64,000 bases of DNA from Variovorax sp. PCZ-1 (GTDB lineage Bacteria > Pseudomonadota > Gammaproteobacteria > Burkholderiales > Burkholderiaceae_C), in NCBI RefSeq assembly GCF_018413605.1, contig NZ_JAHCDN010000001.1, positions 558,001 through 622,000 of the forward strand. The letters run 5' to 3'. The notes under the pieces are model-generated. The model searched no databases and was not told the origin of the DNA. It saw only the letters and a program-made list of their open reading frames with translations. A program made the translations under genes and the position numbers. Positions 44,481-54,342 of the stretch are shown piece after piece. The first letter of the stretch is position 1. The number at the start of each line of letters is the position of its first letter.

Positions 44481-45101
44481 TTACGGTGCTTCACTTGTTT
44501 CTAGACTTATCCGAAACTCTTTCAATTTCTTAGGGGCAACATACACGTATTCGACAAGTGTTCTAAAGAACTTGTCCATCTGCCAAGTTAGAGGTACAGT
44601 TACCTTCTGACCTGTATTGTGCGCTCCTGAATTTCCGAGTGTTCTTAGCACATCAGTTACTTCTACAAGAACAGGGGGAATCTCGCCATTATCTGCAAGA
44701 GTTTTTAAGCGCGCGTGCAGGCTACCTGGAGCAACCCCTCTGTCATCGCAAAGAGCTTCTAAAGAACGGCGAATCAAAACTGCGAAAGCGTTTGGAGAGA
44801 CTTTCTGAACACGCTTCGATTCGCGATAGTTACTCGCGACTATTTCGGGTATGGAGTCGTCCAGATCGACACCAGATGGAAACACCAGTGTCGGCTCATC
44901 ACCAGTGTCAAAGTCGTGAGTCTCATAAATGCTGAGGTCGCCACATGTCGTACAGGAATAACCGGAATAATTTGAAGTGGGTGGATCGTCAGTAAGCTTG
45001 CCATTAGTCCCATACCAATCGCCAACATAGCTATGTGAGAAAACTGATCGGTGAGGGGTCTTATTGCCACAATGTGGGCATACAAAAACTGGATCATTCA
45101 T
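44481..45101 (-). CDS. DUF4145 domain protein with a zinc ribbon
   Basis: 206 residues. An N-terminal zinc ribbon CPHC ... CTTC (about 8-54) precedes a DUF4145 helical domain (about 90-190: SPNAFAVLIRRSLEALCDDRG, LRTLGNSGAHN). DUF4145 occurs alone and in restriction enzymes and other defence proteins. The coding sequence is AT-richer than its neighbours, consistent with recent arrival. Start 45101 avoids overlap with the CNNM gene. Confidence 0.75.
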   Translation of the reverse strand: MNDPVFVCPHCGNKTPHRSVFSHSYVGDWYGTNGKLTDDPPTSNYSGYSCTTCGDLSIYETHDFDTGDEPTLVFPSGVDLDDSIPEIVASNYRESKRVQKVSPNAFAVLIRRSLEALCDDRGVAPGSLHARLKTLADNGEIPPVLVEVTDVLRTLGNSGAHNTGQKVTVPLTWQMDKFFRTLVEYVYVAPKKLKEFRISLETSEAP

Positions 45102-45132
45102 GCTTAATGCTAACTTAATATCTTGGTCAAGC

Positions 45133-46443
45133 TCAAGCGAGAGCAATCTTCCTAGCCCTCACACGATCCACACGCCGGCCTTCAAGAGCAGTGACTTCAA
45201 AGCGCCAGCCACCCACTTCAATCGCCTCACCCTGTGCAGGCAAATGTCCGGCCACAGCCATGAGAAGGCCGGCGAGGGTGTTGTAGTGCCCCTCTTCTTC
45301 ATCGGGCAACTCTTCCTCAATGTCCAAACGGCTTTTCAGCTCGGCTACGGGCATCAAGCCATCAAGCTTCCATGCGCCATCTGCCTCGCGCGTGGCCCAG
45401 GCGTCGGCGGCGACTTGCGGTTTGAGCTCGCCCGTGATGGCTTCGAGCAAGTCACGCGGCGTGAGCAGGCCTTGGCACACGCCGTATTCGTCCACCACGA
45501 ACACCAGTCGCGCGGATTGTTGGCGGAATTGCTCCAGTAGCTCCATGCCGCTGAGTGTTTCGGGGATAAAGACCGCAGGCGTGGCTAATTCGCCCACTGT
45601 TTGCCCCGTGTTGCCGGTTTGCTGGCGCAGCAGCCTCGCCACACTGACGATGCCCACGATATTGTCGAGCCCGCCTTGGCATACGGGATACCAGCTGTGT
45701 GAAGTCTTGCTGTTGGTATCTGCTGTGCCGCCCGCTTTGCGCAGCGCATCTTGCACGCTGCAATCCGCATCCAGCCACTCAATATCCGAGCGCGGAATCA
45801 TGATGGAAATCAGTGGGCGATCGTCCAAGTGAAACAGGTTTTGCACCATCTGGCGCTCGTGCTCTTCAATCACGCCAGCATCCAAGCCTTCATCCAAACT
45901 CGCAGCGATTTCGGCTTCCGTCACGCTGCGGCTTTGATCGGTGCGGATGCGCAGCAGTTTCAAAACGCCTAAGGTACTCATCGTGAGCAGCTTGACGAAG
46001 GGGCTCGCCACTTTCGCCAGCCACAGCATGGGCTTGGCCACTACGCGCGCCACGGCCTCTGGATAGGCCCAGCCAATGCGCTTAGGCACGAGTTCGCCAA
46101 AGATCAAGGTGATGAAAGTGATGACGATCACCACGAGCGTGGTCGCTGTTGGTGAGGCCAATTTTTCACCCATGCCCAGTTGCATCAAAAACTGCTGCAC
46201 CCCGTCGCTAAAGGCTGCCTCGCCCACAATGCCATTGAGCATGCCGATCGAGGTGATGCCGATTTGCACCGTGGAGAGCATCGTGGTGGGCTTGTCTGCC
46301 AATTCCAGCGCAGCTTTCGCGCCATCGTCGCCACTCTCAGCCATGGCAGTGAGCCGCACCTTCTTGGCGGCTGTTAAGGCCATTTCGCTCATAGCAAAAG
46401 CGCCGTTGATCAGCGTGAGCAGGGCGATGAGTAGGAAATCCAT
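45133..46443 (-). CDS. CNNM/CBS/CorC_HlyC membrane protein (hemolysin-like)
   Basis: 436 residues: CNNM domain with about four helices (1-195), a CBS pair (about 205-330) and a CorC_HlyC C-terminal domain (about 345-430, DGLMPVAELKSRLDIEEELP). Homologues affect Mg/Co transport or divalent cation balance. ATG 46443 lies 23 bp from divergent apaH. Confidence 0.87.
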   Translation of the reverse strand: MDFLLIALLTLINGAFAMSEMALTAAKKVRLTAMAESGDDGAKAALELADKPTTMLSTVQIGITSIGMLNGIVGEAAFSDGVQQFLMQLGMGEKLASPTATTLVVIVITFITLIFGELVPKRIGWAYPEAVARVVAKPMLWLAKVASPFVKLLTMSTLGVLKLLRIRTDQSRSVTEAEIAASLDEGLDAGVIEEHERQMVQNLFHLDDRPLISIMIPRSDIEWLDADCSVQDALRKAGGTADTNSKTSHSWYPVCQGGLDNIVGIVSVARLLRQQTGNTGQTVGELATPAVFIPETLSGMELLEQFRQQSARLVFVVDEYGVCQGLLTPRDLLEAITGELKPQVAADAWATREADGAWKLDGLMPVAELKSRLDIEEELPDEEEGHYNTLAGLLMAVAGHLPAQGEAIEVGGWRFEVTALEGRRVDRVRARKIALA

Positions 46444-46466
46444 TGAAAACTTGTTAATCTCGGAAG

Positions 46467-47300
46467 ATGTCACTTTACCTGATCGGCGATGTGCAAGGTT
46501 GCGATGCGGCGCTGGGGCGGCTGCTGGATGAATTTAATTTTTCACCCAGTCGCGATCAGCTGGTGCTGCTTGGCGATCTGGTCAATCGCGGGCCAGATTC
46601 GCTCAAAGTGCTGCGCAGGCTTCAAGCGCTGGGCACGGCTGCGCAATGCTTGCTGGGAAATCATGATCTGCATGCTTTGGCAGTGGCTGCTGGTGCACGC
46701 CCGCTGCACAAGAACGATACGCTGGATGAGCTCTTGGCGGCTCCTGATGCTGAACCTTTGCTCGAGTGGCTGCGCTGGCGGGATTTGGCGGTATATCGCG
46801 AGGGCATCCTCATGGTGCATGCAGGTGTGTTACCCAGCTGGGGCACGCAACTGACGATCGAACTTGCCACGCAGGTGAGCACCGCGATTCGGCAAAACGA
46901 CAGCCGAGATTTTTTTGAGCACATGTATGGCAACGAACCTGCCGAATGGCATCAGAATTTGAAAGGCACGGAGCGCCTGCGTGTGATCATCAATGCTCTG
47001 ACGCGGCTGCGCTTTTGCACTGTGCAAGGCAAGATGGAATTTGCCAGTAAAGAAGGCGCGGGCTCAGCACCCGAAGGCTATCTGCCGTGGTTTGAAATTC
47101 CCAGCCGAGCCACAGCAAACACCCCCATGGCTTTCGGCCACTGGAGCACATTAGGTTTGATCAATCGGCCCAATCTCATCGCCCTCGATACAGGCTGCGT
47201 GTGGGGAGGCTGCTTGAGCGCTGTACGAGTCGATGGCGGACGGCGCGAGTTGGTGCAGGTTGCATGCGAGCAGGCTCAAAAGCCGGGCAGGCAGGCTTGA
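46467..47300 (+). CDS. apaH: Symmetrical diadenosine tetraphosphatase
   Basis: 277 residues, metallophosphatase. The motifs GDVQGCD, LGDLVNRGPDS and LGNHD are all at the N terminus and VHAGVLPSW follows, with HWSTLGL near the end. Splits Ap4A to two ADP. No further gene shares its strand here. Confidence 0.93.
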   Translation: MSLYLIGDVQGCDAALGRLLDEFNFSPSRDQLVLLGDLVNRGPDSLKVLRRLQALGTAAQCLLGNHDLHALAVAAGARPLHKNDTLDELLAAPDAEPLLEWLRWRDLAVYREGILMVHAGVLPSWGTQLTIELATQVSTAIRQNDSRDFFEHMYGNEPAEWHQNLKGTERLRVIINALTRLRFCTVQGKMEFASKEGAGSAPEGYLPWFEIPSRATANTPMAFGHWSTLGLINRPNLIALDTGCVWGGCLSAVRVDGGRRELVQVACEQAQKPGRQA

Positions 47301-47312
47301 TACATTTGCGCT

Positions 47313-48431
47313 TTACATCTCTGCCGGTTTATCGCTTGGGCTGATCAGATCATCGCTTTGGCCTTTGACCAAGGAAGGCCTGCCCACCACCAGAGGATCT
47401 ACCACGCCAATGGTGGCCAGCTCGCGTTTGTCGTATGGCATCCGATGCAATACATAGCGCATGGCATTGAGACGTGCACGTTTTTTGCAATCAGATTTGA
47501 TGACCGTCCATGGCGCATCTGAGGTATCGGTGTGCACAAACATCGCCTCTTTGGCCAAAGTGTAGTCATCCCATTTGTCTAGCGACGCCATATCAATCGG
47601 AGAGAGCTTCCATTGCTTGAGCGGATGCGCTTTGCGCTCATTGAAGCGGCGGCGCTGTTCTTTTCGGCTGACGGAGAACCAAAGCTTGATCACATAAATA
47701 CCTGAGCGCACAAGCTGCCGCTCAAACTCTGGCGCTTGGCGCAAAAATTCATCGTATTCGGCCTGATTGCAAAAGCCCATCACGCGCTCTACGCCAGCGC
47801 GGTTGTACCAACTGCGGTCAAACAGCACGATCTCGCCCTTGGAGGGCAAATGCTGGATATAGCGCTGAAAATACCACTGGCCGCGCTCTTGATCCGAAGG
47901 TTTTTCAAGAGCCACCACGCGCGCACCACGCGGATTCAAGTGCTCCATGAAGCGTTTGATCGTGCCTCCCTTGCCCGCCGCATCTCGCCCCTCAAACAAA
48001 ATAACGACACGCTGGCCGGATTGCTTCACCCATGCCTGCAGTTTGAGCAGCTCCACTTGCAAGCGATACTTTTGCTTTTCGTAGGTATGGCGGGACAGCA
48101 GGTTCTTGTAAGGGTAACTGCCTTTGCGCCAGTCAGGGGAAAGTTCTTCATCGGGATCAAGATCGCCCAAGGGTCGCGCTTTCGGGGCGGAGAGTGTTTT
48201 GAGCAGGGCTCGCTTTTCATCTTCGGATGCACCCGCCAGCAGTGTTTTCACAGGATGGCTCAATTGACTGGCTGAGCTCACGCTCTTAGCAATATCTTTC
48301 AAAGCCTCTGCACGCACCACAGTTGCGCGTGCTTTTCTTTTGGTCACTACATATTGCTCACCCCTGACGGCAGCCGTTGCAGGCTTTGCGCTGGGTGCCT
48401 TGGCGCGCGTTGTTTTTGCTGTGCTTGCCAT
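47313..48431 (-). CDS. ppk2: Polyphosphate kinase 2 family protein
   Basis: 372 residues. N-terminal Lys/Ala-rich tail (about 1-50), then a PPK2 domain with Walker A FEGRDAAGKGG, lid DRSWYNRAGVERVMGF and the closing IKLWFSVSRKEQRRRFNER. Uses polyphosphate to phosphorylate nucleotides. AGGAG 6 bases before the ATG at 48431 decides the start. Confidence 0.88.
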   Translation of the reverse strand: MASTAKTTRAKAPSAKPATAAVRGEQYVVTKRKARATVVRAEALKDIAKSVSSASQLSHPVKTLLAGASEDEKRALLKTLSAPKARPLGDLDPDEELSPDWRKGSYPYKNLLSRHTYEKQKYRLQVELLKLQAWVKQSGQRVVILFEGRDAAGKGGTIKRFMEHLNPRGARVVALEKPSDQERGQWYFQRYIQHLPSKGEIVLFDRSWYNRAGVERVMGFCNQAEYDEFLRQAPEFERQLVRSGIYVIKLWFSVSRKEQRRRFNERKAHPLKQWKLSPIDMASLDKWDDYTLAKEAMFVHTDTSDAPWTVIKSDCKKRARLNAMRYVLHRMPYDKRELATIGVVDPLVVGRPSLVKGQSDDLISPSDKPAEM

Positions 48432-48545
48432 GCTTCTCTCCTGATGGTGGGTGATAAAAATAGTGACACCATTATTCACATATTCAGGATCAGAAGGTTT
48501 TGGGGCGAACCCTGTCGCCTGATGCGAGCGCGCAGCGAATCGTGC

Positions 48546-49289
48546 TTAGCACTTCTTGCTGAGCGATTCAAGCTCCGAGGCACTTAACCAGCGCCATTGG
48601 CCAGAAGGCAAATCTTCATTCAAAACCAAGTTACCAATCTGCGAGCGATGCAGGGCAACGACATGATTGCCCACAGCGGCGATCATGCGTTTGACTTGGT
48701 GGTATTTGCCTTCTGTGAGTGTCATGTCTAGGGTTTTCTCGCCAGTTTGCTCGGCTGCTGCGGCTTTGACTGGTTTGGGGTCGTCGTTGAGTACCACGCC
48801 AGCTAAGAGCTTTTCGATTTGTTTGGTATCGACTTCGCGATCTGTCGTGATTTGGTAGACCTTGGGCACATGGTGCTTGGGGCTGCTCATTTTGTGGAGA
48901 AATTGGCCGTCATCGGTGAGCAGCAGTAGACCTGTGGTGTCTTGATCGAGCCTGCCAATGGCTTGCACGCCTTGCACCACGCCTTTGGTGGGGCGCTGGC
49001 GCAGCGGGGCGGGGAGCAGGCTGTAGGCGCTGGGCCATGCGCCTGGGCGGTGGCTGCATTCGTAGCCTGCGGGCTTGTGCAGCATGAGGTAGGCGCGCTC
49101 GTGGTATTCCCAAGCCTTGCCTTGCACGCTGAAAGGCATGCCATCAGTTACTATGATTTCAGTAGCACTCTGCGCAGGTTCTGCGCCGGCAAACTGCTCA
49201 AAGCCCTTGATAAATCCTTGTTGTATCAAGCCTGCGCAGACACGGCGAGTACCAAAGCCTTGGCTGAAGAGTAAATCATCCAAACGCAT
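48546..49289 (-). CDS. rsuA: 16S rRNA pseudouridine synthase (RsuA family)
   Basis: 247 residues: an N-terminal S4-like segment (1-60), then the catalytic domain with GRLDQDTTGLLLLTDDG (Asp), LHKPAGYECSHR and KYHQVKRM. RsuA-type rather than RluB/E by the LHKPAGYECS and length, though not certain. Residues about 33-45 (FAGAEPAQSATEI) are family A repeat read backward. Confidence 0.82.
   Translation of the reverse strand: MRLDDLLFSQGFGTRRVCAGLIQQGFIKGFEQFAGAEPAQSATEIIVTDGMPFSVQGKAWEYHERAYLMLHKPAGYECSHRPGAWPSAYSLLPAPLRQRPTKGVVQGVQAIGRLDQDTTGLLLLTDDGQFLHKMSSPKHHVPKVYQITTDREVDTKQIEKLLAGVVLNDDPKPVKAAAAEQTGEKTLDMTLTEGKYHQVKRMIAAVGNHVVALHRSQIGNLVLNEDLPSGQWRWLSASELESLSKKC
49149..49190 (+). repeat. 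Family A repeat in the rsuA gene
   Basis: ACTATGATTTCAGTAGCACT then CTGCGCAGGTTCTGCGCCGGC, antisense to the gene. Confidence 0.85.
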
Positions 49290-49302
49290 CGCAGCGGCTC
49301 AA

Positions 49303-50760
49303 TCACTCGCCGGTCTTGAACAGCGCAGCGACTTTCTTTTTGGTTTTGATATTGGCCGATACGCGCGAAGTCGTTGTTCCCGCGCTGTTGGTAGCGGTTG
49401 TGGGCTCTGGCGTGCTCGGCTCGTAGGGGCGATCAAAGAAGGGATCGACTGGCTTCGGAGCTGGGCGGCTGGCGTAGCGGGAGCGAGTGTCTTCGCGACG
49501 CTCATAGCCACGGTCATCACGGCGCGGTGCATCATCTTCATCGCCCCAAGCGCGGCGGCCAGAGTTAAAGCGATCGCCACGGCGCGGGCCCTCACCCTCA
49601 AGCTCAATCGGCGCGAACTCCACTTTCTTTTTGATCAGCTTTTCAATGTCGGAGATCAAGCGCTTGTCATCGCTGTCTACAAAGCTCATGGCCAAGCCAG
49701 TAGCGCCGGCACGGCCAGTGCGGCCAATGCGATGAACATAGTCTTCGGCGTTAAAGGGAATATCGAAATTGAATACGGCAGGTACGTCTTTGATATCGAG
49801 GCCGCGAGCGGCCACGTCTGTTGCGACCAGCAAATCCACTTCGCCCTTTTTGAAGGCTTCCAGAGCTTTCAAACGCTCATCTTGGCTCTTGTCGCCATGC
49901 AAAGCGGTGGTGCGCAGACCATCGCGCTCCAGTGAGCGCGCAAGGCGTGCGCAGCCAAGTTTGCTGTTGCAAAACACGAAGGCCTGCGTGATATTTCTTT
50001 CGCGTACCAACTGTCTTAATACGCGGCGCTTGTCGTCTTCATGCACGCTGAAGAAGAGCTGCTCGACGTTGGCCGAAGTCTCGTTAGGCCGAGCGACTTC
50101 CACCAAAATCGGGTTTTGCAAATAGCTGCCTGCCAAGCGTTTGATCTCGGGCGAGAACGTGGCGGAGAAGAGCAGGGTGATGCGCTGCTTGGGTAAAAAG
50201 CTCAAGATGCGCTGCAGATCGGGCAAGAAGCCAATATCGAGCATGCGGTCGGCTTCGTCGAGTACGACGTATTCGACTTGATTGAGCACAGCGGATTTCA
50301 TCTCGATGTGATCGAGCAAGCGGCCGGGCGTCGCGGTGAGAATCTCTACGCCTTTGCGCAGCTCGGCCACTTGCGGCTTGATATCGATACCGCCGAAGAC
50401 GACAGTCGAGCGCAGCTGCGTGTATTTGGCATACAGCTTGACGTTGTCTTGAATCTGATCAGCCAGCTCGCGCGTTGGCGTGAGCACGAGGGCGCGCACC
50501 GGATGGCGGGCGGGGGAAGGCGATGCAGTCTCGTGCTTGAGCATGCGCTGCAGAAGCGGCAACACGAAGGCGGCGGTTTTCCCCGTTCCCGTTTGCGCTG
50601 CACCCATCACATCGCGGCCTGCGAGCACATGCGGAATGGCTGCCGCTTGAATCGGGCTCATCGTGGTGTAACCCTTTTCGGCTACGGCGCGCAAAATCGG
50701 CTCGGCCAGGCCGACAGAGGAAAATGGGATATTCAAAGGTGGGGCAAGGGGTTCGGTCAT
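49303..50760 (-). CDS. rhlE: DEAD-box RNA helicase RhlE
   Basis: 485 residues. Motifs in order: Q motif region PIQAAAIPHVLAGRD, AQTGTGKTAAF (I), PTRELA (Ia), LDEADRML (II, DEAD), SATF (III), ARGLDI (V), HRIGRTGRAG (VI). A basic, low-complexity C-terminal tail (about 375-485) is usual. Cold-shock or ribosome biogenesis roles in relatives. Confidence 0.93.
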   Translation of the reverse strand: MTEPLAPPLNIPFSSVGLAEPILRAVAEKGYTTMSPIQAAAIPHVLAGRDVMGAAQTGTGKTAAFVLPLLQRMLKHETASPSPARHPVRALVLTPTRELADQIQDNVKLYAKYTQLRSTVVFGGIDIKPQVAELRKGVEILTATPGRLLDHIEMKSAVLNQVEYVVLDEADRMLDIGFLPDLQRILSFLPKQRITLLFSATFSPEIKRLAGSYLQNPILVEVARPNETSANVEQLFFSVHEDDKRRVLRQLVRERNITQAFVFCNSKLGCARLARSLERDGLRTTALHGDKSQDERLKALEAFKKGEVDLLVATDVAARGLDIKDVPAVFNFDIPFNAEDYVHRIGRTGRAGATGLAMSFVDSDDKRLISDIEKLIKKKVEFAPIELEGEGPRRGDRFNSGRRAWGDEDDAPRRDDRGYERREDTRSRYASRPAPKPVDPFFDRPYEPSTPEPTTATNSAGTTTSRVSANIKTKKKVAALFKTGE

Positions 50761-50847
50761 GTAGGGTGTATTGTCTCATTTAGCACAGACACTCTCGTGA
50801 CAGCCTTAGAGACCCTAGCCAAGAACAACCTGCACAATGGAAAGTAC

Positions 50848-51576
50848 ATGATTTCAGACGAACCCATCCTCTCCCAAGACGAGCGCGAGGCCATCAACAC
50901 AGGGCGCTGGTTTTCAAGCCTGTCCCCTAGTTTGCGCCACGATATCTTGCGCTATGCCTATGTGAAGCGCTACCGCGATGGTGAGCTGATCGCAGCGCGC
51001 GGCGAGCGGCCTGATGAATGGGTGGCCTGCGCGAAAGGAGCTGTTCGCATATCCAGCACTTCGGTGTCTGGCAAGCAAGTCACGCTCACCTATGTGGAGC
51101 CGGGTATATGGTTTGGTGATGTGGCGATTTTTGATGGGGATCAGCGCACACATGATTGCTACGCCCATGGTGAGAGCACGGTGGTCTGCGTCTCGCGCAA
51201 CGATTTCACCAAGATTTTGGCGGATCACACTGAGTTGTACGAAGCGCTGCTGAGGCTCAATGCACGCTTGATCCGCTTGCTTTTTGGTTTGGTGGAAGAT
51301 CTCAATACCTTGCCCTTGCGCGCACGCTTGGCCAAGCAGCTCGTGCATTTGGCGCGCAGCTATGGTGTGCCGAGCCTTTCGCATCAGGAAGAGACGCGTA
51401 TTGGGCTGCACCTCGCACAGGAAGAATTAGCGCAGCTGCTGGGTGCATCGCGCCAACGCGTGAATCAAGAGCTCAAACAAATGGAGCGCGAAGAGTTGAT
51501 CCGCGTGGAGCCCGGCGGCTTGATTGTGCGTAGCAGAGAAGGCTTGAAACGCATTGGGAATGGAGACCAAGAATGA
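50848..51576 (+). CDS. Crp/Fnr-type transcriptional regulator
   Basis: 242 residues: cNMP-binding beta-roll (about 35-150, RDGELIAARGERPDEW) and a C-terminal HTH (IGLHLAQEELAQLLGASRQRVNQELKQM). No N-terminal Fe-S cysteine set, so not Fnr-like. The ATG at 50848 has GGAAAG upstream. ATGA overlap with the phosphotransferase gene links them. Confidence 0.87.
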   Translation: MISDEPILSQDEREAINTGRWFSSLSPSLRHDILRYAYVKRYRDGELIAARGERPDEWVACAKGAVRISSTSVSGKQVTLTYVEPGIWFGDVAIFDGDQRTHDCYAHGESTVVCVSRNDFTKILADHTELYEALLRLNARLIRLLFGLVEDLNTLPLRARLAKQLVHLARSYGVPSLSHQEETRIGLHLAQEELAQLLGASRQRVNQELKQMEREELIRVEPGGLIVRSREGLKRIGNGDQE

Positions 51577-52661
51577 GCGGGGGATTCGATCATTTTGTTG
51601 GCACGCGTGAAGTCTCAGACAAGCATGCCTTCGACACCGCGGCTTTGAGCACATGGATGGCAACTCATGTGGCAGGCTTTGCCGGGCCTTTAACCGTTGA
51701 GATGTTCAAAGGCGGGCAATCGAATCCCACTTACAAGCTCATCACGCCCAATCTGACGTATGTGATGCGGGCCAAGCCAGGCCCAGTAGCCAAGCTTTTG
51801 CCTTCAGCGCATGCGGTAGAGCGCGAATTCGCCGTGATGCGCGGCTTGCATGGCACGGGTGTACCTGTGGCCAAGATGTACGCGCTCTGCGAAGACGAAT
51901 CGGTGATTGGCCGCGCGTTTTACATCATGGAGTTTGTTGAAGGCCGAGTGCTTTGGGATCAAGCTTTACCAGGCATGAATCCCCAAGAGCGCGGCGAGAT
52001 TTACCGCGAGATGAATCGCGTGCAAGCCGCTTTGCACACGGTTGATTTCGCAGCGCAGGGCTTAGCTGGCTACGGTAAGCCCGGCAACTATTTCGAGCGC
52101 CAAATTGGCCGCTGGACGAAGCAATACCAAGCCTCGATCACGCAGCCGATTGAAGAGATGGATCGTTTGATCGAATGGCTGCCCGCGAACATTCCCGCGA
52201 GCGCCAAAGACGAAAGCAAGAGCAGCATCGTGCATGGCGACTATCGTCTAGATAATCTCATCTTCCATCCCACAGAGCCGCGCGTGCTCGCTGTGCTGGA
52301 TTGGGAGCTTTCCACGCTTGGTCATCCGCTCGCCGATTTCAGCTACCACTGCATGGCCTGGCATATCCCGCCTGGCGCGTTTCGCGGCATTGGCGGCTTG
52401 GATCACGTGGCACTTGGCATCCCGAGCGAAGCAGATTACATCCGCATGTATTGCGAGCGCACAAAGCTGGCCACGCCAGAGCAATTGCAAGCCGATTGGA
52501 ATTTCTATTTGGCCTACAACCTGTTTCGCTTGGCGGCGATCTTGCAAGGCATTGCCAAGCGGATTGAAACCGGCACAGCCTCAAGCGCGCAAGCCATTGC
52601 TTCTGCTGCTGGGGCGAAGCCGCTCGCGCAAATGGGTTGGCGTTTTGCGCAGGCGGCATGA
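51573..52661 (+). CDS. APH-like phosphotransferase (ACAD10/11-associated)
   Basis: 362 residues with an aminoglycoside/choline kinase fold: VHGDYRLDNL carries the catalytic Asp, and LDWELSTLGHPLADFSYHCMAW the metal Asp. Homologues sit next to acyl-CoA dehydrogenases of the ACAD10/11 type and phosphorylate 4-hydroxyacyl-CoAs in that group. Here an ACAD follows, 188 bp on. The pairing supports fatty-acid catabolism rather than drug resistance. Confidence 0.83.
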   Translation: MSGGFDHFVGTREVSDKHAFDTAALSTWMATHVAGFAGPLTVEMFKGGQSNPTYKLITPNLTYVMRAKPGPVAKLLPSAHAVEREFAVMRGLHGTGVPVAKMYALCEDESVIGRAFYIMEFVEGRVLWDQALPGMNPQERGEIYREMNRVQAALHTVDFAAQGLAGYGKPGNYFERQIGRWTKQYQASITQPIEEMDRLIEWLPANIPASAKDESKSSIVHGDYRLDNLIFHPTEPRVLAVLDWELSTLGHPLADFSYHCMAWHIPPGAFRGIGGLDHVALGIPSEADYIRMYCERTKLATPEQLQADWNFYLAYNLFRLAAILQGIAKRIETGTASSAQAIASAAGAKPLAQMGWRFAQAA

Positions 52662-52679
52662 TGTTTTCACTCAAACCAA

Positions 52680-52811
52680 AGAACGCAAAAGGCGCAGAAA
52701 AAACGCAAAAGACGCAAAACAGAAATGCAGATAAATATATTTCAACTCAAGCCTCTCTTTGATTTGGCTTTTTCTGCGTTTTTTGCGTAACTTTTGCGCG
52801 TTTTGCGTTCT
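52680..52811. repeat. Family C repeat, copy 3
   Basis: AGAACGCAAAAGGCGCAGAA on the left and ACTTTTGCGCGTTTTGCGTTC on the right pair imperfectly. Fills the phosphotransferase-ACAD gap. Confidence 0.85.
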
Positions 52812-52849
52812 ATTCTCAAATTGACCGACACAACTCACCGGAGATAAAA

Positions 52850-54106
52850 ATGGATTTTTCTTATTCACCTCGCGTGCAAGAGCTGCAAGCTCAGTTGCTC
52901 AAATTCTTTGACGATCACATTTATCCCAACGAGAAAGCATACGCTGACGAAATTGAAGCCAACACCAAAGCTGGTAAGCGCTGGACGCCGTTGCAAACGA
53001 TTGAAAAGCTCAAACCCATCGCACAAAAGCAAGGTTTGTGGAATCTTTTCCTCCCGCGCGACACCGCAGAAATCGCAGGCTTTGGCGGCGATCCACAATT
53101 TGGCGGCGCAGGATTAACGAACCAAGAATACGCACCGCTCGCAGAAATCATGGGCCGCGTGCTCTGGGCAAGCGAAGTGTTTAACTGCTCTGCGCCCGAC
53201 ACCGGCAATATGGAAACGCTGGCGCGCTATGGCTCAGATGAAATTCGCAATCGTTGGCTCAAGCCTTTGCTGCGCGGTGAAGTGCGCTCTGCTTTTGCCA
53301 TGACCGAGCCTGAAGTCGCATCATCTGACGCCACCAACATCGCCACCCGCATCGAAAAGCAAACCGACGACACCTATCTCATCAATGGCCGCAAATGGTG
53401 GATCTCCGGCGCGGGCGATCCACGCTGCGCGGTGTACATCACCATGGGCAAGAGCGATCCTGATGCGCCGCGCCACAGCCAGCAAAGCATGATCGTCGTG
53501 CCCGCTGATGCGCCTGGCGTGAAAGTGATTCGCCCGCTCACCGTCATGGGTTACGACGATGCACCGCACGGCCATTGCGAGATGACGTTTACCAATGTCA
53601 AAGTGCCCGCCGCCAACATGCTGCTCGGCGAAGGCCGTGGCTTCGAAATCGCCCAAGGCCGCTTAGGCCCCGGTCGTATTCACCATTGCATGCGCCTCAT
53701 CGGCTTGGCTGAGCGCTCGCTAGAGCTCATGTGCAAACGCGCCAGCAGCCGCACAGCTTTTGGCAAACTCGTTTCTCAGCAAGGCGTGACCTTGGAGCGC
53801 ATTGCAGAAGCCCGCTGCAAAATCGACCAAGCCCGCCTGCTCACGCTGCGCACGGCGTGGCTGATGGATGTGGGCGGCAACAAGCTCGCCAAAAACGATA
53901 TCGCCATGATCAAAGTGGTGGCGCCTACGATGGCCTGCCAAGTGATTGATTGGGCGATGCAAGTGCATGGTGGTGGCGGTATGAGCGACGATTTCCCGCT
54001 GGCCTATTCCTACACCATGGCTCGCACTTTGCGCTTTGCTGATGGCCCGGATGAGGTGCATCGTAATGCGATTGCTAAGAATGAGTTGGGCAAGTATTCG
54101 GTCTGA
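52850..54106 (+). CDS. Acyl-CoA dehydrogenase (ACAD11-like)
   Basis: 418 residues. [19 protein letters not shown] in the middle domain, and [35 protein letters not shown] as the FAD/catalytic end. Longer than short-chain ACADs by about 40 residues, as in the ACAD10/11 group. CGGAGATAAAA precedes the ATG. Works with the APH-like kinase. Confidence 0.87.
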   Translation: MDFSYSPRVQELQAQLLKFFDDHIYPNEKAYADEIEANTKAGKRWTPLQTIEKLKPIAQKQGLWNLFLPRDTAEIAGFGGDPQFGGAGLTNQEYAPLAEIMGRVLWASEVFNCSAPDTGNMETLARYGSDEIRNRWLKPLLRGEVRSAFAMTEPEVASSDATNIATRIEKQTDDTYLINGRKWWISGAGDPRCAVYITMGKSDPDAPRHSQQSMIVVPADAPGVKVIRPLTVMGYDDAPHGHCEMTFTNVKVPAANMLLGEGRGFEIAQGRLGPGRIHHCMRLIGLAERSLELMCKRASSRTAFGKLVSQQGVTLERIAEARCKIDQARLLTLRTAWLMDVGGNKLAKNDIAMIKVVAPTMACQVIDWAMQVHGGGGMSDDFPLAYSYTMARTLRFADGPDEVHRNAIAKNELGKYSV

Positions 54107-54142
54107 GCTTGTTTGCGCTCCGTCGCCTTCGATGTCGGCGGG

Positions 54143-54218
54143 CGCTTGGGCTACCTCACTTCGCGACTGTCCCCCGCCTGCGGCTCCTCCTTTATGTCGC
54201 TGCGTGAGATAACCCAAC
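54143..54218. repeat. Family B palindromic repeat, copy 3
   Basis: Reverse strand: CACGCAGCGACATAAAGGAG then GAGCCGCAGGCGGGGGACAG. Opposite orientation to copy 4, 125 bp away. Confidence 0.8.
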
Positions 54219-54342
54219 CACCCTCCGGCATCGTAGGCTGTTGGTTGGCGAGGGAAGTCCCAATCTCAGTGCGCGAATACTGTTTTGGGTAGTAACTGTG
54301 GGCGAACGAAAATTTCAGCATACCGGTGAGACCTCTGCTGTG

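Noticed and set aside
50278-50847. A long N-terminal extension of the Crp-type regulator frame
   Set aside because: It is the antisense of rhlE; the regulator's own start is at 50848.
51573-52661. Aminoglycoside resistance gene
   Set aside because: The APH fold is shared, but pairing with an ACAD11-like gene points to acyl-CoA metabolism.
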